This document shows positions 48,909-60,171 of a DNA stretch of 64,000 nucleotides, in pieces. The DNA is from Carnegiea gigantea (Eukaryota; Streptophyta; Magnoliopsida; Caryophyllales; Cactaceae), in contig JAKOGI010000360.1 in NCBI GenBank assembly GCA_029747015.1, positions 230,001 through 294,000 of the forward strand, given 5' to 3'. The notes below the pieces were generated by a model, which was not told the DNA's origin, made no database searches, and saw nothing but the letters and a program-made list of their open reading frames with translations. The position numbers and the translations under genes are program-made. Position 1 is the first letter of the stretch. Each line of letters opens with the position of its first letter.

Positions 48909-50517
48909 CTAAATATACAATACAGAAGAGCAGTGTCTAAAAGAAAAACATTGTTCCAAAATCAGTGAAGTGTCTACTGGAGCATTGTTTCCCTTGCTTA
49001 AAGAGCTTATTAATACTGAGCTATCTATCCAGATTTCGATTGTTGACCATCCTTGTTGAACAGCCAGGGTTATAAGCTTTTCTGCTGCCAGAGCTATGGC
49101 CACCATCCTCGAGTTGCATTCATTAAAGTCGATTCGCCTCTCCTCGCCTGAATGGTGATCCCTACCCATCGTTGCTTTTTGGTCCATACATGAGCAATCT
49201 GGATGATGAATCTTGGATATAAGTTATTGTGTGCCACCGTGCTTATCCTTTGTTCTTGTCGACTGAACTGGGTGTCGTTTGACAATTTTTCTCCCCCTGG
49301 GCGTTAAAGTTTGATAGTGTGCATAAATTGGTCTGTAGTTTTTCGACCGTCTTTGATGGATTCCTGGAAGCCGTCTGGAATAGTACTAGATTTCGGAAGA
49401 TCCAAGTACTCTTTACTGTGGCCACAAAAATATGTACTCCTATGTGAAATAAGGTATGAATTCGATTCAGCAAAAGTACCCAGTCGCAGATCCATTAGGT
49501 CTGGGCAACGTTTGGATTAGTATCAACCTTGATTGCCACTGGCGAGACCCACTAGAGTAGCTTAGATAGCCAACAATCTTTGAACATGTCATGTATTGAC
49601 TCTTCGAAGTTCTCACATAACGGGCAGTCCAACTGTTGACCTCCCTTTCTAATGCGTTTGTTACTTCTGGTAGGCCGAGCGTTGTAGAACCCCTTCCATA
49701 TTAGGATTTTCCAGTAGGTTGGTATCTGAAGAGCCTACAAAACTTTCCACGTTTTGGCTATTCTATATTCAGTATCGGACTTGTTACAACTCATTAGCCA
49801 TCCAAACCCTGACTTGATGTTATACACCCCATTGTTGGCCTAATATGTTGCGAGAGGATATTCCACACTACATTTTGGGGAAATAGTTATCTAAGTTTCC
49901 CGATATCCCAACCTGTTTTGGATTCATTGAACAAATCTGACACAGCTCGATCTTCCGATGAAGCAGAGTTTACTTGTGGTCGTAGTCGTACAATATCATT
50001 GCACCACCTGTCTTCAAGCACTCGAACTATGCGTCTGTTCCTTATTTGCCATGTTAGTCCTTTAAATTTAGAAGCCGCTCTAGCTAAGCCAATATGTCCC
50101 CACGAAACATTATGTTCTCTGCAACCATAATATGCTATGTCGACAGGAGAGTGAGTACCATATTCGCCATCATAGATTTTAGCTATCAATAAGTGGGCTT
50201 TCGAATGAATCCATCATACTTGCCTCATTAATAATGCGTAGTTCCAAGTTACTAGATCCCGTATCCCGTATCCCCTTTGGGCTCGTGATTGTTGGCACTG
50301 CTCCTTCTTAATCCAAAGGACAAAGGGATTGCCTTGTGAGTTTGACCAACAACACAAAAAAAACTCATAACCATAGAAGTGATTTTCCGAAGGATGCTTG
50401 TTGGGACTTGGTACATCGAGAGTATATGTTGGCATAATGATCCAATTACATTGTGTTGACCCGCCAGCAAAAGAAATTCTGTCTTCCATGCTTTTAGTTT
50501 CCTTTGAACTCTTTCTA
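48909..50517 (-). pseudogene. LINE C-terminal region with zinc-type and RNase H-like domains
   Basis: Resumes after the hAT insert with MEDRISFAGGSTQCNWI, then YALLMRQV/IYDGEYG, GHIGLARAASKFKGLTWQIR and RIVRVLEDRWC. These are the block around the plant L1 zf-RVT domain. A second block, RMVAIALAAEKLITLAVQQG with IEIWIDSSVLISSL, is an RNase H-like remnant of the RVT_3 type. Confidence 0.8.
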
Positions 50518-51326
50518 CCAGGAAGCAATGGCGGGCCTACGTAGGGGCAAGGGAGGTCAATTGACCCCCCAGCTTTTTGGGGAAAAAAAAAATTAAGAAT
50601 GTGATATTTTTGTCGCAAAAAACAATATATATATATTAATTCATTCACATATAACTCACAAAATAAGCTTTGTCCATGTGGTTGGTTTCCCCTTCGCATT
50701 TCACGGCATCCCATGTTCGAATCCTCTTGTCAACCAGTGAGCCCCTTCGTTTTTTTTTTTTTTTTTGGAGTTTTGAGGTTTCTTTTTAAGCTGGCCGCTG
50801 CCCAGTACTGTCTTCGGCTCTCCTTCCTCGCACTCGCGCAGACTGCACAGTAGCACGTGAAGCCCTTGCCCACTCTCTCTCTCACTCTTTATCGCCGCCC
50901 ACCGGCACCGACACGGCGGCACGCCGTCCACCAACCGGCCGCCGCCGCCGCTGCTAGGGTCCGCTTCACAGTCACAGCCTTCACTCCTCCTCATCTCTCA
51001 TCCTAACTCCTAAATCTCAACTCCCAATTTGAGGTAATTTTCAAAAATACTCAATTTTTGTTTTTAATTCTGTTATTTTGTAAATAATTATGTTTATTTT
51101 ACTGATTTTAGTTAGATTTGTGTGAAATAATTGATTAATTTAGTGAATTACTCATGATTCATGAATTGAAAATAAGGATTTTAATGAAATTGTCTTATTG
51201 GTTGAATATTTAAAATTAGGCTAATTTTGTTTGCAATTACTTCCTTATTTATGTTTAGTTTAGTAATTTTTATTGAATTTGTGTTGAATAAGTGATTAAT
51301 TTAGATATTTACTCATCAATTCAAAT

Positions 51327-51508
51327 ATTAGGTTTTGCCTTTCTTGATTGAGAATTTAGAAATTAGAATTGGGGTAATTTGTTGGTTGTTGTTTGTTTAT
51401 TTGTGTTAAATTTATTGACTTTAGGCAAATTTGTGTTTGTTTATGATAAACACAAACTACCCCAATTCTAATTCCTAAATTCTCAATCAAGAAAGACAAA
51501 ACCTAATT
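51327..51508. repeat. Long inverted repeat inside the hAT leader intron
   Basis: Left arm 51327-51381 and right arm 51454-51508 are reverse complements over about 55 bp with three mismatches by my count. Both contain TTTCTTGATTGAGAATTTAG in one sense or the other. The loop holds a smaller palindrome (GTTTGTTTATGATAAACA). Transcribed, it would form a long hairpin. Confidence 0.88.
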
Positions 51509-51608
51509 TTGTAAATAATTATGTAAATTATTTTGTAAATAATTATGTTTATGATTTACCAAAAACCATGAATCTAAGTAAGAATTTAATTGTGTTTTTC
51601 AGTTTGAA

Positions 51609-52341
51609 ATGGAGAAGTTTTTTTAATAAGATAGCTAGACAATCTGTTGGTTCAAGTTCTGCATCAGAAAACTCACCACTGATCCAAGAAAGTGCCAAAC
51701 AAAGTACTCAACCACCGTCTAGCAATGAACAACCAGGAAGCGCTAATCCATCTTCTTCCAGGAGAACTCCAATCGATATTAATGCTCTTCCATCGGATCC
51801 AGCCGATAGAAAACCGATTTCAAGCTATCATCCGAATGATCGTGATGAGGTAAGAAGAGCATATTTACAAAAAGGTCCTTACCAACCCCGAAATCATGCA
51901 TTCCCTCAAACTAAAATGTCCAATTATATGCGGCGTTTTAATGAATCATGGTTTGCGGCATATCCTAATTGGTTAGAATATAGCATAAAAGAAGATGCGG
52001 CATTTTGTTTGTGTTGTTATTTGTTCAAGAATGACAAGTTGGGTCATGGTGGAGGGGATGCATTTACAAGCAAAGGTTTTAGAAATTGGAAGAAGAGGAA
52101 ATCATTTGATGCACATGTTGGTGAAGTAAATAGTGTGCATAATCAATGTGTTAAAATGTGTGAAGATCTTATGATGCAAAAGCAATCCATACAAACTGCC
52201 TTAGACAAACAATCTGAGGAGGTTAAATCTGAATATCGAGTCCGTTTAAATGCTTCAGTTGAAGTGGCAAGACAACTTTTGAGTGGAGCATTGCCTTTTC
52301 GAGGTCATGATGAAAGTGAATCTCGCCCCCCCTTGATTTAA
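51609..52341 (+). pseudogene. N-terminal hAT transposase fragment (TTF zinc-finger / DUF4371 type)
   Basis: Probable start ATG at 51609 after an acceptor TTTTTCAG; one extra T in the run at 51618-51624 shifts the frame, which then stays open to 52341. The product is Ser-rich at first (SSSASENSPLIQESAKQS) with DINALPSDPADRKPISSYHP. Next is the TTF-type BED-like domain (RFNESWFAAYPNWLEYS, AAFCLCCYLFK, FTSKGFRNWKK) and the start of DUF4371 (ALPFRGHDES). It stops there at the right end of the element, lacking the DDE core and dimerisation region. Such domains bind transposon ends. Internal deletion of the 3' half explains the structure. Confidence 0.85.
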
Positions 52342-52359
52342 ATCCTGCGTTCGCCCCTG

Positions 52360-53462
52360 CCAGGAAGTTAAACTCGTGCATCTTAGGCTTCTCAGAATTC
52401 ACACGTACTCCGAGGTATTTCCCAAAGGACATTGCAACTTTCATCATGAACGTGTCATGTAGTAGGCTTCTATCTTCCTCCCGTGCATTCGGGGAAATAA
52501 ACATGAATGATTTAGCCGTATTTATAGCCTCCCTGAAGCCATACAGAATTTGTTGATGATTTGATGCATGTTCTGGCATTGATGTAGTTGAATTGGTGTG
52601 AAGAAAGCGACATCATCAACAAATAATGGGTGATTAACTGGTGGGGCGTCTCTGAATATTTTGATGTCCTGGCGTTGCTTGTGCTCGTAGACTTTAATTA
52701 ATAGTCTGATAGGACTTCCGTGCATAAAATAAAGATATATGGAGATAAAGGATCACCTTATTGTATTCATGCCATGGGCTTAAATAAAGGAGACGACTTA
52801 TCATTAATCAAAATTGAATAGGAGATAGTTGTGATGCTTTCCATAATTAGGGAAACCTATAATTCAGGGAAGCCAACTTACCTTAAAACTACCTCGATGA
52901 AATCCCATTTCAGGTGACCATAGGCCTTATTGAGGTATATCTTGATAGCTGCAACTAGAGGCCCATGTCATTTATGCTTGATACAGTGAAGGAGTTTATG
53001 AACTAGTAGGCAACTAACTCCAATGAATCTTCATGATACAATAGCATTCTGGTATGGGCCAACTATTGTGGGTATGACTTTCTTGAGGCAGATAGATATG
53101 CGTTTTGAAATCCCTTAATTTGTAAATAACATTGCAGAGACTGATCGGATGATACTGACTGAAGGATTCTGGAATAGAAATTTTAGGAATTAGGTAAATA
53201 AAAAAGTATGGTTAACTTGCTTCAAAATCCTCCATGAGTGACGTGATTCTAGGACCGCCTTAGAGATATCAGAGCCAATGATGTGCCAAAATTTATGATA
53301 GAATAGAGCAGGGATGCCATCTGGGCTAGGAGACTTCCATTCGTTTATACCAAAAAAAGTTGACCTCACTACTTCTTCGGTAAATGGTTGGGATAGCCAT
53401 TCTATGTCATCCTATGATAGTCACTTGCAAAACCTTGAGACAACACTTGTGACATGCTGGTT
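52360..53462 (-). pseudogene. LINE reverse transcriptase, first part
   Basis: The motif with SPDGIPALFYHKFW lies near 53335-53290, and the catalytic box reads FVDD near 52612 where plant L1 elements usually have FADD. Stops are frequent between them. The sequence breaks at 52360, where the 8-bp target duplicate of the hAT element begins. Confidence 0.8.
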
Positions 53463-54500
53463 TCAGTCTGTATCAATGGAGGATTGAGAAGAGAAAAAAA
53501 GGCACTGAAAATACTGAACTTCATGAGAAGTTAGTTCTTCCTGGTTCGTGATCCATCTGCCATCATCGGCTTTGCATCCTCGGACACGATTATGTGAGGC
53601 TCTCTCTTTTGCAGAACTAAATAAAAGCTTGGTCATATTATCCCCTAAAACATTCCATTGGACTTTGCTGTGTTGTTTCCAATGTATAGCAATATCCTGA
53701 ATAGCACGAAGAAGTTGCGCGGCTGAAGTACAATATTTAGAAATAGCTGTGGGATTGGGGCTGTCTCCAATGAGCTCATTTAAGTTAACCTCAAGCCTTG
53801 CCACATAATCTCTCCCAAGTCTCTACACGCTCACGCTTTCGTGCCAACCACCACTCCCTACAAAATCTCTTACTATGTTTACGTTTTTGAACTAATTGAC
53901 AAATAAAGGATCCATGTAATGAAGTTTGCCAGGCTATTTGAACACCTTCTTTCACTTCGCTTTGGAACATGGACGAAGCTTCCAATCTATAAGGCTTGCC
54001 CTTTGACGAGGTATGTGCTTGACTAATTAGCATAATGGGTCTATGGTCCGAGCAAATAATAGGGAAGTTAACAACAAATGAGTCGTTATATAAAATTTTC
54101 CACTTTGTAATGCAATAAGCACGATCTAGTCTTTCAAATATTAAATCCCCATGAAATTGCTTGTTACACCACCTCAATCGTGATCTCGCAGATGGTAAAT
54201 CAAGTAATCACAAATCCACTTTCCATTGTATAAAATCCTGCCATCCCTCCATTTTCCTGCTTCCACCAAGTTTATTCATTTAGTATTCAATTTGATTAAA
54301 ATCATCCATTAATAAGGTTGGTAGATTAAGCTCATACAAGTAGGATGAGATCACCTCCCAAATAATAGGTCGATCTCGAGCATTAGGTGCACCATATACA
54401 AAACATACAGACCATATTTTCTTTTGGATGTGCTGGCTAGTTGTAAAAATTATGTATGGTCAAGAGAAGCACAAATTCTTTTCCCATTTATTTTCCTTCT
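53463..54500 (-). pseudogene. LINE endonuclease and linker
   Basis: Minus-strand reading from about 54500. After the endonuclease C-terminal motif (CSDHRPIM, about 54051) comes a charged linker (KRERVETWERL, RASHNRVRGCKADDG, ITNQEELTSHEVQYFQCLF) typical of plant L1 ORF2 ahead of the reverse transcriptase. A stop occurs near 54275 and frames change near 53800. Confidence 0.85.
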
Positions 54501-54608
54501 GTTGCTTCACCTCCCAAGTTTTGCTAATTGCCTTTTTATTGTAAGATAAATATATAATCAACGTTATAATGAACGGATTTTTTTTTGGGGAACCAATAGT
54601 ACAATTTG

Positions 54609-54632
54609 TTTTTTTTTGGGGGGGGGGGGGGG
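54609..54632. repeat. Poly-T/poly-G tract
   Basis: Nine T followed by fifteen G. Similar tracts are at 48792-48808, 54578-54590, 56422-56447 and, in reverse, 59762-59786. Confidence 0.9.
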
Positions 54633-54866
54633 TTGCCCATGAGATCTAATGTTTCCAGGGTCTCAATTTTAACAACTCAGCTGATACTTCAGTGGCAATG
54701 GATAAGAGTTTGTAGTTGTGTTTTCCATTACTGTGATTGATTGCATGTACGTTTTGCAATTAAAAAAACAACCTTGCAATCAGATTTACCGCAAAATATA
54801 TTATTACAATTGCATTATATTACCGTTACATTAAATCCAACTAAACACCACATAGATGCTTTTCAA

Positions 54867-55553
54867 TAGGGGTGTTCATGGTTCGGGTACCCGAAATTTC
54901 GGATCGACATAATGGTGAACCATATCCGAACCGAAATATTTGGGTACCAGAAATTTGGGTATCTGAAAACTTCGGTTCGGGTTTTCGGTTAATTAATAAC
55001 CCAATTTTTTAAAAATTTTTTTTCCTATTTTGTCTAATAATTTTTTTTTTTGTACCCATAGGGAACTAATACTTGATATTTTCACACAATGTGGCAATAT
55101 CACACAGTATGTTACTATTATTCACATTTCAACGATTTTACACCTTTATTAGACATAAGCTTACTAACATCATATTCATGCTGAAACCATTGTCCAGATG
55201 TAATAAAGTCTTATAGAAGACCTAGACATCTAAATAAAACAATGCAACAAAGTCAAACACTCAAAGTGCTTGTCTTCATGGGACTTGGGGATATGTAACT
55301 TACAAAGTCTTTAGCGAAAAGAAAATTAAAAAAAGTTCTCGAAAAGAATATGAAATTAAAAAAATTTCGGGCTTTCAGGTACCTGAAATTAAGAAACATC
55401 TAAACCGTATTCAAACTGAAAACCAAATAATTTATCGGTTCGGGTACCCGAACCGAAAATTTTAAATATTTTGGTTTAGATACCCAATATTTCGGATCGG
55501 TTCGTGGTTTTTGGTTTCGAGTTGTTGATTACGAATAGTTTTGAACACCCGTA
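54867..55553. mobile_element. hAT-type foldback element (MITE-like), 687 bp
   Basis: Ends are TAGGGGTGTTCA and, reversed, TACGGGTGTTCA. Perfect 8-bp target duplicates CTTTTCAA flank it (54859-54866 and 55554-55561). Next to both ends are palindromic phrases of the GGTTCGGGTACCCGAA type, so the element can fold back. No coding sequence; it would need a hAT transposase from elsewhere. Confidence 0.85.
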
Positions 55554-55561
55554 CTTTTCAA

Positions 55562-56073
55562 ATAGAGGATTTGATGTGAGAGTTTTCAAATAGAGGATAT
55601 GATGTGAATAACCTCCCGATAATTAATCATAGGAAGACTGCATACATCTGATATGACGTCTCGCTAGGTTGTCCCCCCTGGGGCGCCCAAAAACAGGACG
55701 AAGAAGACGCGCTACCCTAAACCGTATTTGGAGATTTTCGTTTGGTTCGCGAGGCATACTGTTTAGAATCAAAAGACCCGAGTGGTGGCTTTTTCTGCTA
55801 TGACAGACATTCTGGTTCCCGTCACACCTTTATCGGTCTTTCCCTCCCTTTTGCTGCACTTGTGAGACATACAAAGGAAAAACAGCGGAACAGTGCATAT
55901 TAAGTGCACATATAGTTCACCAGTCATTCTCAACAAATGGTAACTTTCATTTCATTACTCGGCCAAATACTTCGATACAAAGCTGCTTTTCTCTCTAACG
56001 ACTACATGCCACATTACTTTCAATCACAGGAAGTAGTAATACACTCCATGATATGAATGACAGCTTCAAGAGG
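55562..56073. other. Spacer and 3' flank of the CHY1-like locus
   Basis: No gene. Between the foldback element and the last exon of the reverse-strand locus. GC-richer at about 55660-55760, without a recognisable motif. Confidence 0.45.
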
Positions 56074-59052
56074 TCACTTTTTCATGAATTGCACATAAGC
56101 TGAATTCTCATACTTTCCGTCCCACCTGCAGGGTGATATCGACATTCATCAGTTGCTTTGAAACTCGTAGAAGAAACAATTTCCACCGAACTCTCATACT
56201 ATGGGGAACAAGCAAAGCGTGAAGGAATGAAATGTAGCCAATACTAACCTGCATTATTCCTTCTTAGGAATCTGAAGCTCCAAATGAGCTTCGAATGGCT
56301 TAAATACCAAGTCCAAGTCCTCACTGTTCACTTTGTTCAAGCTCAGCAGGTCCCACTGCAAAATAAAAATTCATTATCTCTCAGTAAAATACAAAGATAA
56401 AATATGCTACCGAAGGCCAGATTTTTTTTTTTTGGGGGGGGGGGGGGTGTTGTAACTTTTATTATCTATTCGGCCATTTTACAGTTCGTCTTATTCCATT
56501 CTTTAATCATCTTTCGCTTTATTTATACCGAGCATGGGGTTCATGCATCAGTCATTTCAACCAAGCAGAAAAGAAAACAAAGAAATGTATGTGTCAAAAG
56601 AGTATACCTTCGGAGTGTTATCCTTGTCAATAGTAAGAGCTCTAATGCCCTGTCAGAGGATATAGCATGTAAATATTTCCCTATAGGGGTAGAAGATGTC
56701 CTAATAAATATTATTCAATTGAGAATTACCTCATAAACATCACCAGATACAGTGCTTCGTAGAATGTTCATTGTTAATCTAAACTCTGCTTTGAGGCATT
56801 CAGCCAATGTTTTATTCCTTGCTTCCCGTACCTGAAAAGATTAATGGATCTAGTGAGATATGGGAGATAAACTGTTCCCCTTAAGATGAAGTTAGCAACG
56901 TAGGTGATGTGAGACATATCTAAAACAACATTAACTCTTGGAAGTGGAGTTGTCAGCCAATAAAATGCGCAACCCTGTTCCCTTACGAGACTGAGAGACA
57001 TTACCACGAATTTATTTTATTTACCTGTTATCTAAAATGAGAAGGTCACTTTGTTGCTTGCAACTTAGTAGGCATCTATGTTTTGAATGATAGTAAAGGC
57101 CATACCTAGCATCTCCTTATGTTACCTTTGGCTGGTTTGCAATACAGCAGGTAAATGGTCCCTTGGGTTGGGTTTATTTCATATTGGGTTACAACAGGCT
57201 GATCAAATATTTGCATTTGGGTGAGGACATTCCAGTTCCTGAATGCTTGCATCTTGACCGATAAGCTTCTCAAGAAAACACAATCAACACTGGTCAGGTT
57301 CACATAGGTGGGAGGGAGGTTCATATTCTGAGGTGGGCCATGGGCCACAACGGGACTAGCTCTGCACTGTTATAGTTGCGTAATAGGATACAAATTGCTT
57401 TTGCCAAGTGTACTTACATATTAGTGAAGCAGGAAAGTACCTGCAACTGTTACGGGGATGAAGCATGTATTAAGAGAGGCAAAATTGAAAGATGGAGAGA
57501 TAAGTACCGATCTCAAGGTGATCTTTAATCCTGTGGGGGATGATCTTTTCAATCCCGTAAGAACTGGGCTGATCCAGGCATTTCCTCCTTTAAGTGCTTC
57601 AGCTTCCTGAATTGTGTAGTTTTGCCACGAATGTTATGTTTCATTTTTAGGGGGAAAAAACAAGGTGGAGAGTGGGGAGGGTTTATAAATGCTTGTATGA
57701 TCTCTTCCACTGAATCCTTGGAAAAGCATTCATCGATTATGGACTGCCTCAATTGTCAAAAGTATTAGTACTTGCTTAAACTATTTCAGAAGAATTCAGT
57801 TGGAAGTGCGTACTTGTTCAGAATACTGTCTTCACCGATCTGCACTTCAGATGAAAACTCTTCAATTGATGACTTGACTGAATCCTTTTCCCCTTTATTT
57901 AAGCTCACCAAATGTTTCTCTAGCTCGGGCAATTTCTGGTTTGACAAGCATCATTGTTAGTCAAACTGATAATCTGTTCTACGAAAGAACACCATATCAT
58001 CTTTCTTATTCCTCCTTTCTTTATAGAAAGCAAACGCTGAGAAAATGCTTCATGCTATTCTGCCTAGTTTACGAATGCACTACAAATATATGTTCTGGAA
58101 TAGAGCATACATCTACCTCTGAAGGTACATAATGGGTTGCCAGTCCAGCTGCTACCAATTCTTTGCCATTTAATCTTGCTCCAGTTAAAGCGAAGAACTC
58201 ACCTGAAATGACGCAATTCCAGAAACAGATTAGAGAAATATACATCCCAAAATTTAGTTTTCCTTTCCTTCTATCAAGAAATGGGTCCAAATTTCATAAC
58301 AAGAAGAAATCAGCTAAAATATCTTTGCTTACCCAGATGACCAGGTAAACGGGAATGCAAGTATGAGAAGCCACAGTTGGTATGGAATCTGATACCGGCT
58401 TCAGGAGTGGCAAAAACCTGGCCAAAAATACTTGATTAGAAGAACAATACATACTTGTCTAAATTCAACGATATATGAACATGGGTACATGAAAGAATAC
58501 TTCTTCTGAGATAAGATAGATACTCACAGTTTTCTCCGTCACAACAGAAAATTCCATTGGTACCATCAATGATGCACCTCCAACCATGGCAATCCCATTA
58601 ACAAGGGCGACCTGATAAGCAATTGCATTTGGATTAGGGCATTGGCATTAAGCAAGTTCAGGCTTCAGAGGCACTTCAAATGATCAGTTACTAATTAAGC
58701 CTCTTAGTCAGAATGATCATGGCATTACCTGAGTTTTCTTGTACGTGTGTATGTGATAGCAAAGCCAGTACATCCTGTAAACCACTTCAAGGCAGTAGTC
58801 CTCTGTGAACAGCAGATCATAACATGAGAAACATTAGCAACAGCTACATCAAGGACCTCAAGTGCATATTGGAAGATAATACAAATTAGGGGGTGATGAA
58901 GCAAGTTTTTACTTTGTTTTCTGCCCTCATAGAACACCCGTAAATCCCCTCCTGCTGAAAATGCACGTCCGGCTCCCTAAGCAAGACAAACACACAGTCA
59001 AGCACAGAAAATGTTAAGGGCGGAATTTCAGACCAGGAACAAAATCGTGGAA

Positions 59053-59071
59053 GGGGGGGGGGGGGGGGGGG
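59053..59071. repeat. Poly-G tract in an intron
   Basis: Nineteen G in a row within intron 3 of the CHY1-like locus. Confidence 0.9.
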
Positions 59072-59761
59072 CAATAATCTATGTTAGGATACTGGGAAGT
59101 CAAACCTTGTACAGAATTACACACCCCTTCAGCTAGTTCTTCAATATACTATTACATTAAATACATTGCGTCAAGAGATATGTCCCTTCATCCACAATGG
59201 CAAAGAAATTGGTTCTTGTTTTATACATATATGGTCTAGTCATAGAACAAAAATTCATCTACAGCCATCAAAAGTATCACCGTAGAAGGGTATATGGGAT
59301 CGTGGGACTTGTCACTTTGGTTACCTATTGACAGCTTGTTTGACACGCAATGCAATACTTCAGATTGCAAGAGAACAATCCAAAAAAGTTGGGAGGGGGC
59401 AAGATTGAACCTTGATGATTATAAGTTCGATGTTGTCAACTTGTCATCCTTCTCCCAGTTTTCCAAGTATCGTGTCAATAATGACACCTGAATAAAAGCA
59501 CAAACTAATGTAAGTTGAACTCGATCCCAAAAAATCGAAGGAAAAAGACTAATGAAGGGGTTCTGCTGGGGCTGAAAGCCATAGTCACCGTTTCTGGGGA
59601 AATCACGTTGAGTTGCCGAGGTCGGTTTAGTGTAATGAGTCTAACATGGTCTACTTGCTCTCCGAGTACAACCTGAAATTAATCACAAAAATTCCCAAGA
59701 GTAACTCATCAGTTATGCTGGAAACATACATGGTGGGCATCTTTTCATTGCCATAAAATCT

Positions 59762-59786
59762 CCCCCCCCCCCCCCCCCAAAAAAAA
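59762..59786. repeat. Poly-C/poly-A tract in an intron
   Basis: Seventeen C followed by eight A, the reverse complement of the poly-T/poly-G tracts nearby. Confidence 0.9.
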
Positions 59787-60171
59787 CCTTGTAATGGTTG
59801 TTTCTAAAACCCCAATGTAGTTAAATTCAATAATGCACCATAGTAACTGAACCTACTGTAGAAAATACAGTGTAATTTGGCCACCACCTAAATCAAGACT
59901 TGACATCAAAAGTATCACCACAATTAAACACCAAAAAATGTTTCTTCCAGATCATACAATAACCTGAGTTCATTTCCAGATTAAAACGATTCTAGGAAGG
60001 CCATCTTCTAACTGATGAATGATGATTACCAAAAAAAAAACCAAATTAACATTCAAATTCTTCTCAAGAAATTTGCATATCAAATCATATATAAACCAAA
60101 TGAATTTTAAGGACAGAGATCACAAATCATGGAGAGCTTACTGGTTCATTTGTGTTTGCTGCTTGTGCCAT

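Larger units (their letters stand above)
50526..52359 (+). mobile_element. hAT transposon with truncated transposase, inserted in the LINE
   Basis: Ends are CAATGGCGGGCC on the left and CGCCCCTG on the right (CAGGGGCGAACG reversed), short imperfect inverted repeats of plant hAT type. Perfect 8-bp target duplicates CCAGGAAG flank it at 50518-50525 and 52360-52367; removing the element restores the LINE. Inside are a GC-rich leader (50770-51000), an intron-like AT-rich stretch (about 51032-51602) with a long inverted repeat, and the first part of a transposase. The catalytic part is missing, so it moved, if at all, with help from a complete relative. Confidence 0.92.
48790..54545 (-). mobile_element. 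Degraded L1-type LINE, split by a hAT element
   Basis: Read on the minus strand, the domains come in order: AP-type endonuclease (54420-54040, with VCFVYGAPNARDRP, LMDDFNQIEY, SDHRPIM), reverse transcriptase (53340-52560, with SPSPDGIPALFYHKFW and HPLFVDDVAFFT), then beyond the hAT insert the thumb and zinc-type C-terminal region (50517-49887) and an RNase H-like end (49187-48909). The + strand T run at 48792-48803 is the poly-A tail. The 5' end is ill-defined near 54545, probably truncated. There are many stops and frameshifts. I saw no target duplication. Confidence 0.88.
56074..60171 (-). pseudogene. CHY1: CHY1-like 3-hydroxyisobutyryl-CoA hydrolase, decayed
   Basis: Fifteen minus-strand exons: 60171-60142, 59672-59589, 59487-59411, 58976-58913, 58802-58729, 58611-58528, 58417-58333, 58202-58117, 57935-57814, 57747-57687, 57606-57508, 56831-56730, 56649-56608, 56355-56249, 56125-56074. 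Phases agree, and about 389 residues are expected against about 380 in Arabidopsis CHY1, which frees 3-hydroxyisobutyrate from its CoA ester in peroxisomal valine breakdown. Family blocks: KGAGRAFSAGGDL, VVYRMYWLCYHIHTYKKTQ, ALTGARLNGKEL, LKRSSPTGLKI, RALTIDKDN. Lesions: exon 3 is one base short and hits TAA; the exon 10 donor is AT, not GT (57686-57685); TAA at 56256-56254 removes the last 18 residues; catalytic Asp is Asn (HTNCG); the Gly-rich loop reads MVGG, not MGGG. Promoter faces the next gene. Confidence 0.88.

Noticed and set aside
50701..50994. Minus-strand 97-codon frame
   Set aside because: Lies on the complement of the GC-rich leader of the hAT element; no domain, no conserved start.
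57549..57752. Minus-strand 67-codon frame as a separate gene
   Set aside because: It is exon 10 of the CHY1-like locus read through the mutated donor into the intron.
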